A stretch of DNA of 64,000 nucleotides from Paenibacillus sp. Root444D2. Its GTDB lineage: Bacteria > Bacillota > Bacilli > Paenibacillales > NBRC-103111. Below the pieces are notes generated by a model. That model had not been told where the DNA came from and searched no databases. It was given only the letters and a program-made list of their open reading frames with translations. A program made the translations under genes and the position numbers. The DNA lies in contig NZ_LMEO01000007.1 in assembly GCF_001426375.1 (NCBI RefSeq), positions 1 through 64,000 of the forward strand. Reading direction: 5' to 3'. This document shows, piece by piece, positions 59,694-64,000 of the stretch; position 1 is the stretch's first letter, and every line of letters starts with the position of its first letter.

Positions 59694-60893
59694 TTAAGCT
59701 GGTTTCGAATGGGGTTGATGGTCTAAACTGCGATTCGTAAAGACGAATCCAGCACAGAGCAGTAAAATGCCCATCGTGATATAGAAGACGGATGTGAAAC
59801 CGTACGCTGCCGCAAGATGGCTGCCAATTAAGGGGCCAATCAGATTGCCTAGGAACAGCGATGAGGTATTAAAGCCGTAAGCGGTCCCCTGAATCTGAGT
59901 AGGCGCTAGCTTCATGACTAGCGCGTTCAGAGAGGGAATCATGCCGCCGATGAACAGTCCGAGCAGGAACCTGCCGACTAGGAGCATAGTGATGCTAGTG
60001 GCAAAAGCCTGCGGGATGAAGGCAAGTGCCGCCATTGATAAGGCGATAACAAGCGTTTTACGCTGACCGATTCGGTCGCCGAGTCTCCCTAAGGATGGGG
60101 CGCCGAACAAATTCGCGATGCCGGTAATCGCAACGATTAGACCAGCGAACAGCTCCAAGTGGCTGCCCGAATATAAGGTCTTCGCGTACACCGTCACTAT
60201 CGGCTCGATGCTCATCATGCCGATCTGTGTGATCAGGGAAGCAGCGAAGACTGGGAGCAAAGGCCGAAATAGCCGCCAATCTGTGCGCCGTCGTTCTTTT
60301 TTCTTAGAAGGAGGCTTACGCTCCTCTTTAATGAAAATCATGACGATGATGCTCGCGCAGAGCATGAGCCCTCCAGTGAAGAAAAACACATGGCTGTAAC
60401 CGAAGAAACCTGCCAGCAAGCCTCCAAGTAAAGGGCCGATGAGCGACCCGGCGATAGCTCCCGTTTGTAAAGTGCCGAGCGACTTGCCCGAATGCTCCGG
60501 CGGTGTAACGGAAGCTTGAAGAGACACCGCCATGGAGATGAAACCGGAGAAGATACCGTTGAGCAGCCGCAGAGACAGCAGCTGCCACGGTGACGTGACG
60601 ATGCCCATAAGTGCTGTCACAATCGCCATCCCAAAGCCGGCGCGAAGCAGCATGATTTTACGTCCGCGACGATCCGCGATAGCGCCCCAAAGCGGCTGAG
60701 TGAGAAAAGATGTGATGAACTGTGCAGCGACAATCCAGCCTGTCCAACGTACAATTTCGCCGAGATCTTGAACCCCAAGTTCTCCGATATATAGTGGTAG
60801 GAAAGGAAGAACAAGATTCATGCCGCACATAACGGAGAAATTAGCACCCCATAGAATCCATAGTGACTTTTTCCAATGTAAGGGGGATGGCAT
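59694..60893 (-). CDS. MFS multidrug-type exporter
   Basis: A 399-residue transporter with 12 hydrophobic segments. Motif A is clear after TM2 (GAIADRRGRKIML) and is echoed in the second half (GRLGDRIGQRKTLV). LRLLNGIFSGFISMAVSLQAS is the motif-B-like segment and GPLLGGLLAGFFGY resembles motif C of drug/proton antiporters. It therefore belongs to the 12-TM drug exporter group. No regulator is adjacent. The substrate cannot be named. Confidence 0.88.
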   Translation of the reverse strand: MPSPLHWKKSLWILWGANFSVMCGMNLVLPFLPLYIGELGVQDLGEIVRWTGWIVAAQFITSFLTQPLWGAIADRRGRKIMLLRAGFGMAIVTALMGIVTSPWQLLSLRLLNGIFSGFISMAVSLQASVTPPEHSGKSLGTLQTGAIAGSLIGPLLGGLLAGFFGYSHVFFFTGGLMLCASIIVMIFIKEERKPPSKKKERRRTDWRLFRPLLPVFAASLITQIGMMSIEPIVTVYAKTLYSGSHLELFAGLIVAITGIANLFGAPSLGRLGDRIGQRKTLVIALSMAALAFIPQAFATSITMLLVGRFLLGLFIGGMIPSLNALVMKLAPTQIQGTAYGFNTSSLFLGNLIGPLIGSHLAAAYGFTSVFYITMGILLLCAGFVFTNRSLDHQPHSKPA

Positions 60894-60930
60894 GTTCGTA
60901 GACTCCTTATCATTTTTTTCCAGTATAACA

Positions 60931-60976
60931 TAAAAAGAGCTATCCCCAAGCGGTTACGGCCGCAAGGAGGATAGCT
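60931..60976 (-). terminator. Terminator of the small membrane protein gene
   Basis: On the minus strand, AGCTATCC (60,976-60,969) pairs with GGATAGCT (60,945-60,938), followed by CTTTTTATG. Confidence 0.7.
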
Positions 60977-60990
60977 GCTGGGGAGAAGGT

Positions 60991-61233
60991 TTATTGATTC
61001 ATATTCGAAATCATTGCGCCGAAGAAGAGGACAAAGAAAATAAAATAGAGACCGAGTCCGATGAGAGCCCAGATTAAGCTTGCTTTGGCATAATTAGATT
61101 TTGTAGGGTTTTCTCCCTTACTGAATGCCCACACGAATAGCATCACAATATTCACAAGTGGAATGGCAAGGAGCAGGATGGTAATCATCCAATCTTTTAC
61201 ACTTAGGACAGGTGCATGTTGCTGATCTTCCAT
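60991..61233 (-). CDS. Small two-helix membrane protein
   Basis: An 80-residue protein with two membrane helices (about 13-36, DWMITILLLAIPLVNIVMLFVW; about 51-73, LIWALIGLGLYFIFFVLFFG) joined by a charged, lysine-containing loop. GAGGGAG lies upstream of its ATG, and it has its own terminator. Similar short proteins are widespread in Paenibacillus and Bacillus relatives, but no function is known to me. Coding status is well supported. Confidence 0.75.
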   Translation of the reverse strand: MEDQQHAPVLSVKDWMITILLLAIPLVNIVMLFVWAFSKGENPTKSNYAKASLIWALIGLGLYFIFFVLFFGAMISNMNQ

Positions 61234-61313
61234 ATCAAGTCAACTCCCTCTGAGTTATATAAGTTAACTGTATTGTGAAGTTAGCCTATATATGCCTTCG
61301 AGTTGTTCGTTCA

Positions 61314-62192
61314 TTATCCCCGTGAGAACTGCTGCCTGTACTTGCGAGGAGAGATACCTTCCATTCTGGTGAAGCAGGTGGCGAAATAGGCAGGCTGTTC
61401 AAAACCCACCTCTTCCGCGACGTGCGCGACGGGAAGATCGGTTTGAAGCAGCAGCAGCTTAGCCTGCTGGATCCTTAACCTAAGCAGGTATTCCGTAGGG
61501 GAGCAGCCATACTCTTTTTGCATGCAGCGTGCAATGTAAACAGGGTGGAAATTGACATGATCGCCGAGCTCTTTGGCTGAAACAGACGCTTTGTAATGCT
61601 GCCTTAAATAGGCCGCCGCTTTTTCCGCACAAGCCTTGGAAGGTGATGGATGATCGCTGTCCGTGGAAGCAGAAAGCTGGCGCAATAGCTCATGAAAAAG
61701 CTGCTGCTGCGCAAAACGGACACTGCTCTGATGAGCACTTGGCTGCAGCTGCTGAAGCTGTTCGAACAGGTCATAGGTTTTTTCTGGCTGCACAAGTGTT
61801 GTATATTGGGGGATCCGAATCGTAAAGGGCTCTACAGCAAATGGCTCAATTGGGGTTTGTGTTGGGTCTTCCAGAGGTATAGGTTGGACCGTATGGTCTA
61901 CCATAGCCCATGGTCCTCCTGCGTGGAAATGCATCCAATAAGTACCCGTCAGCTCGGAACAGACTTGTGTAGCGAAATGATAGCTGTCTGGCCTTAGAAT
62001 AACGGCTTGTCCAGCTGCTACCTCGAACCTAGCATCTCCCTCGCCTATATAGAAGCAGCCCGATGTGGTGATTAATAAATCAAATACTTGGATATTGCGT
62101 CTGCTCGGATGTTTGCTGCCTTTGGATATTGTGCTGAAACCGCTTGTAATGTAGTGCGGCAGCGGAGGGACAGTCATTTCGATAAAAGCCAT
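61314..62192 (-). CDS. AraC-family transcriptional regulator
   Basis: A 292-residue regulator. The N-terminal cupin (about 25-120) shows NIQVFDLLITTSGCFYIGEGD and AGQAVILRPDSYH. The C-terminal 100 residues have two helix-turn-helix units (VSAKELGDHVNFHPVYIARCMQKEYGCSPTEYLLR; LPVAHVAEEVGFEQPAYFATCFTRMEG). The ATG at 62,192 follows AAGGTGA on the minus strand and is preferred to the longer frame to 62,300. It diverges from the MATE exporter gene with a gap of 143 bases and may control it. Sugar sensing is common in this type. Confidence 0.88.
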   Translation of the reverse strand: MAFIEMTVPPLPHYITSGFSTISKGSKHPSRRNIQVFDLLITTSGCFYIGEGDARFEVAAGQAVILRPDSYHFATQVCSELTGTYWMHFHAGGPWAMVDHTVQPIPLEDPTQTPIEPFAVEPFTIRIPQYTTLVQPEKTYDLFEQLQQLQPSAHQSSVRFAQQQLFHELLRQLSASTDSDHPSPSKACAEKAAAYLRQHYKASVSAKELGDHVNFHPVYIARCMQKEYGCSPTEYLLRLRIQQAKLLLLQTDLPVAHVAEEVGFEQPAYFATCFTRMEGISPRKYRQQFSRG

Positions 62193-62335
62193 CGGAGTCA
62201 CCTTTTCATCTCTTGAATGGAGGTTGGAATTTTGAAACTTTAAGTTGCAATACTCATACTTGGAGTCAACTATAGCATCTATAATTTGAGCAGACAACAA
62301 AGTTTCATTTATACAAAAAGAGAGATAATAATCGG

Positions 62336-63742
62336 ATGGTGAAAAACATGGTCAAAGAGAAAAATAAGTTTACACTGTGGCTTCTAGCTTGGCCTATTTT
62401 CGTCGAATTGCTGCTGCAATTGCTTTTGGGTGCCGTCGACACCTTAATGGTGAGCCGTGTATCGGATGATGCGGTGGCGGTGGTCGGTCTATCGAATCAA
62501 TTGTTCCAAGCGATGATGATCTTATTTATGACGGTTGCGAGTGGCGCAGGGATTTTGATTGCTCAGAAACTAGGAGCCAAGCAGAATGAATCTGCACGGA
62601 CCGTTGCGATTATGGCTGTAACTGTCAGCGCAGTGATAGGTAGTATACTGAGTATGATTCTTTATATGGAGGCTCGCCCTCTAGCTAATCTCTTCCACTT
62701 GGAGGAGCGGCTGCTTCCTCTGGCTGAAACCTATATCTCCATTGTGGGGAGCGGTATGGTTTTAACGGCTTTGACGGCTGCTCTCAGCACCGTGATTAGG
62801 AATACAGGGAACACCAAGGGGCCGATGATAACGGCGATTGGTATGAATGTTATACACATCGTGTTTAACTACGGATTTATATATGGAGAGCTCGGATTTC
62901 CTCAACTGGGTTTAACAGGCGTGGCCATTTCGACACTTGTGAGCAGGCTGCTCGCGACGTGTTTGCTGCTGTTTATGTTCGTTTCTGCGTTCGAGCGGAG
63001 GATGGAGTGGAGGGATCTAATCGTATTCAATCGAAAGCTGTTTGGCGATATTTTGAAAATAGGTTGGCCGCTCGGCGTGAACATGTCTTCCTGGGTATTG
63101 ACGCAGTTGACGATCTACACGTTCCTAGCCACGATGGGAGCTAAGGAATTGGCGGCAAGAACGTATATGAACACGCTCGAGTCGATTTGTTTTATGTTAG
63201 GCTATTCCATTGCCTTAGCGGTTCAAATTCAGATTGCTCATCTGTATGGAGCCGGAAATATCAAGGAAGCTTATAAGAGCGGATATCGAGGAACATGGAT
63301 TGGACTCGGTTTGGTTGGATTCAACAGTATCATTCTCTTTCTCATCGGCAAAAGCTTTCTCGGCTTCTTCACCTCAGACGCGGATATTATCAAGCTGGGA
63401 CTCTCATGTCTGGTGCTGACACTTTTCCTGCAGCCAGGGAGAATGCTTAATATGGGCTTCGGTAATGCGCTGAGCGCTGTAGGCGATACCCGTTACAATA
63501 TGATTATCTCCCTGTTTTCGATGTGGGGAGTGGCCGCGGGCCTTTCTTATGTCTTGGGTTTGCACATGGGCTGGGGATTGGCGGGTATTTATGTCGCCAT
63601 GATTTGCGACGAATATTTGCGCGGCATTCTCGTCGTCATCCGTTGGCGCCAGCAGAAGTTTTTGCGCCGGGCGGAGGAGCGGGAGAAGAGCGCTGCTGAT
63701 TCAGGGAGCAGTGAGGCTGCAGGTATGGGCATGCATGCGTAG
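62336..63742 (+). CDS. MATE-family multidrug/cation antiporter
   Basis: A 468-residue membrane protein with 12 hydrophobic segments. LAWPIFVELLLQLLLGAVDTLMVSRVSDDAVAVVGLSNQLF is the classic MATE beginning, and the second half repeats the pattern (LKIGWPLGVNMSSWVLTQLTIYTFLATMGA). Such transporters use a Na+ or H+ gradient to expel drugs or metabolites. ATG at 62,336 or 62,348 could be the start; the latter follows GGATGGTGA. The C-terminal ~25 residues are hydrophilic. Substrate not known. Confidence 0.9.
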   Translation: MVKNMVKEKNKFTLWLLAWPIFVELLLQLLLGAVDTLMVSRVSDDAVAVVGLSNQLFQAMMILFMTVASGAGILIAQKLGAKQNESARTVAIMAVTVSAVIGSILSMILYMEARPLANLFHLEERLLPLAETYISIVGSGMVLTALTAALSTVIRNTGNTKGPMITAIGMNVIHIVFNYGFIYGELGFPQLGLTGVAISTLVSRLLATCLLLFMFVSAFERRMEWRDLIVFNRKLFGDILKIGWPLGVNMSSWVLTQLTIYTFLATMGAKELAARTYMNTLESICFMLGYSIALAVQIQIAHLYGAGNIKEAYKSGYRGTWIGLGLVGFNSIILFLIGKSFLGFFTSDADIIKLGLSCLVLTLFLQPGRMLNMGFGNALSAVGDTRYNMIISLFSMWGVAAGLSYVLGLHMGWGLAGIYVAMICDEYLRGILVVIRWRQQKFLRRAEEREKSAADSGSSEAAGMGMHA

Positions 63743-63766
63743 GTTAGTTGGGCAAACAACACAATT

Positions 63767-63802
63767 TGAAAGGCACGGGATTGCTCTTCCGTGTCTTTTT
63801 GT
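63767..63802 (+). terminator. Rho-independent terminator of the MATE gene
   Basis: AGGCACGG (63,771-63,778) pairs with CCGTGTCT (63,789-63,796), with one G-U pair, followed by TTTTTG. Confidence 0.75.
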
Positions 63803-63848
63803 ATTTCGAGAATGGAATGCTCAGGCAGCATTCATCAATCAACCAAAC

Positions 63849-63878
63849 TTGACATGCAGACAAAAGGTTGCATATAAT
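63849..63878 (+). promoter_or_regulatory. Consensus sigma-A promoter of the terminal ArsR-family gene
   Basis: TTGACA (63,849-63,854), an 18-base spacer and TATAAT (63,873-63,878) match the consensus hexamers exactly. The gene's ATG lies only 7 bases after the -10, so transcription should begin at or within a base or two of the start codon, giving a leaderless message. Confidence 0.8.
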
Positions 63879-63884
63879 GATGGC

Positions 63885-64000
63885 ATGGATAAAGTATTTA
63901 AAGCTCTTGCTGATTCAAGCCGAAGACAACTCCTTGACGAGCTCTTCAAGAAAAATGGTCAGACCTTAAATGAACTATGCGAACATCTTGAGATGACGCG
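63885..64000 (+). CDS. ArsR-family regulator, N-terminal part, cut by the window edge
   Basis: The 38 visible codons begin MDKVFKALADSSRRQLLDEL and continue FKKNGQTLNELCEHLEMTR, the start of an ArsR-type winged helix. Members with this opening are usually about 100-110 residues, or about 250-300 when fused to a C-terminal START/AHSA1 domain; the end lies outside the window. There is no metal-binding CxC here, so a non-metal signal is more likely. Expression comes from a consensus promoter placed directly before the ATG, with no ribosome binding site. Confidence 0.8.
   Translation, partial: MDKVFKALADSSRRQLLDELFKKNGQTLNELCEHLEMT

Overview
The window looks like a chromosomal segment of a Paenibacillus-type member of the Bacillota. 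Strong AGGAGG ribosome binding sites, frequent TTG starts, YesN/YesM two-component pairs, LplB/LplC-type ABC permeases, very large secreted glycosidases with an SLH cell-wall anchor, and a KinA-like PAS kinase all point that way. No ribosomal RNA, tRNA or CRISPR array was seen.

Bases 1-20,400 form an AT-rich accessory region. It opens with the 3' end of a group II intron (domains V and VI). A lipoprotein and a metallophosphoesterase follow. Next is an arsenic-type cluster (1,700-7,411): ArsR, a 60-residue Cys-tailed peptide, a Cys-tailed flavin monooxygenase, an MFS exporter, a Cys-rich MarR regulator, an ArsN-like acetyltransferase and an ArsO-like flavoprotein. Two operator families organise it: four ATCAA-N6-TTGAT sites and three copies of a 19-bp MarR-type palindrome. 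An XRE regulator diverges from a DGQHR-domain (DndB-like) gene, followed by three large TniQ/TnsD-like zinc proteins and the scrap of a fourth, with no transposase in the window.

The most striking element is the compact operon at 16,039-20,282. It encodes a Pycsar-type nucleotide cyclase, an E2-E1 fusion, a JAB/JAMM isopeptidase and a PycTM-like membrane effector fused to a DUF3307-like membrane domain. This couples a Pycsar cyclase and effector to the ubiquitin-like conjugation and deconjugation pair best known from type II CBASS. I regard it as the best candidate for an unusual system here.

Bases 20,800-49,800 are mainly carbohydrate functions: an SLH-anchored GH30-type enzyme of 2,244 residues, a five-PAS histidine kinase, a decayed patch (YesM fragment, collapsed GH85 gene), an AraC regulator diverging from an amidohydrolase and Rieske ferredoxin, then a sugar uptake and processing block (two ABC permeases, YesN, YesM, binding lipoprotein, enolase-superfamily dehydratase, SDR, DUF6259-like protein, and a 1,495-residue secreted glycosidase).

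Bases 49,800-58,400 hold two catabolic units. One is a ketone-body/3-hydroxybutyrate operon (GntP permease, 3-hydroxybutyrate dehydrogenase, ScoA, ScoB, thiolase) with a divergent LysR regulator. The other is an opposing IclR-SDR-FAH operon resembling oxidative deoxy-sugar-acid degradation. Four GTTGTA-N5-TACAAC palindromes lie in an apparently gene-free gap at 58,611-58,792. The window ends with an AIM24-type protein, an MFS transporter, a small membrane protein, an AraC regulator, a MATE exporter, and the start of an ArsR-family gene behind a near-perfect promoter that would give a leaderless transcript.
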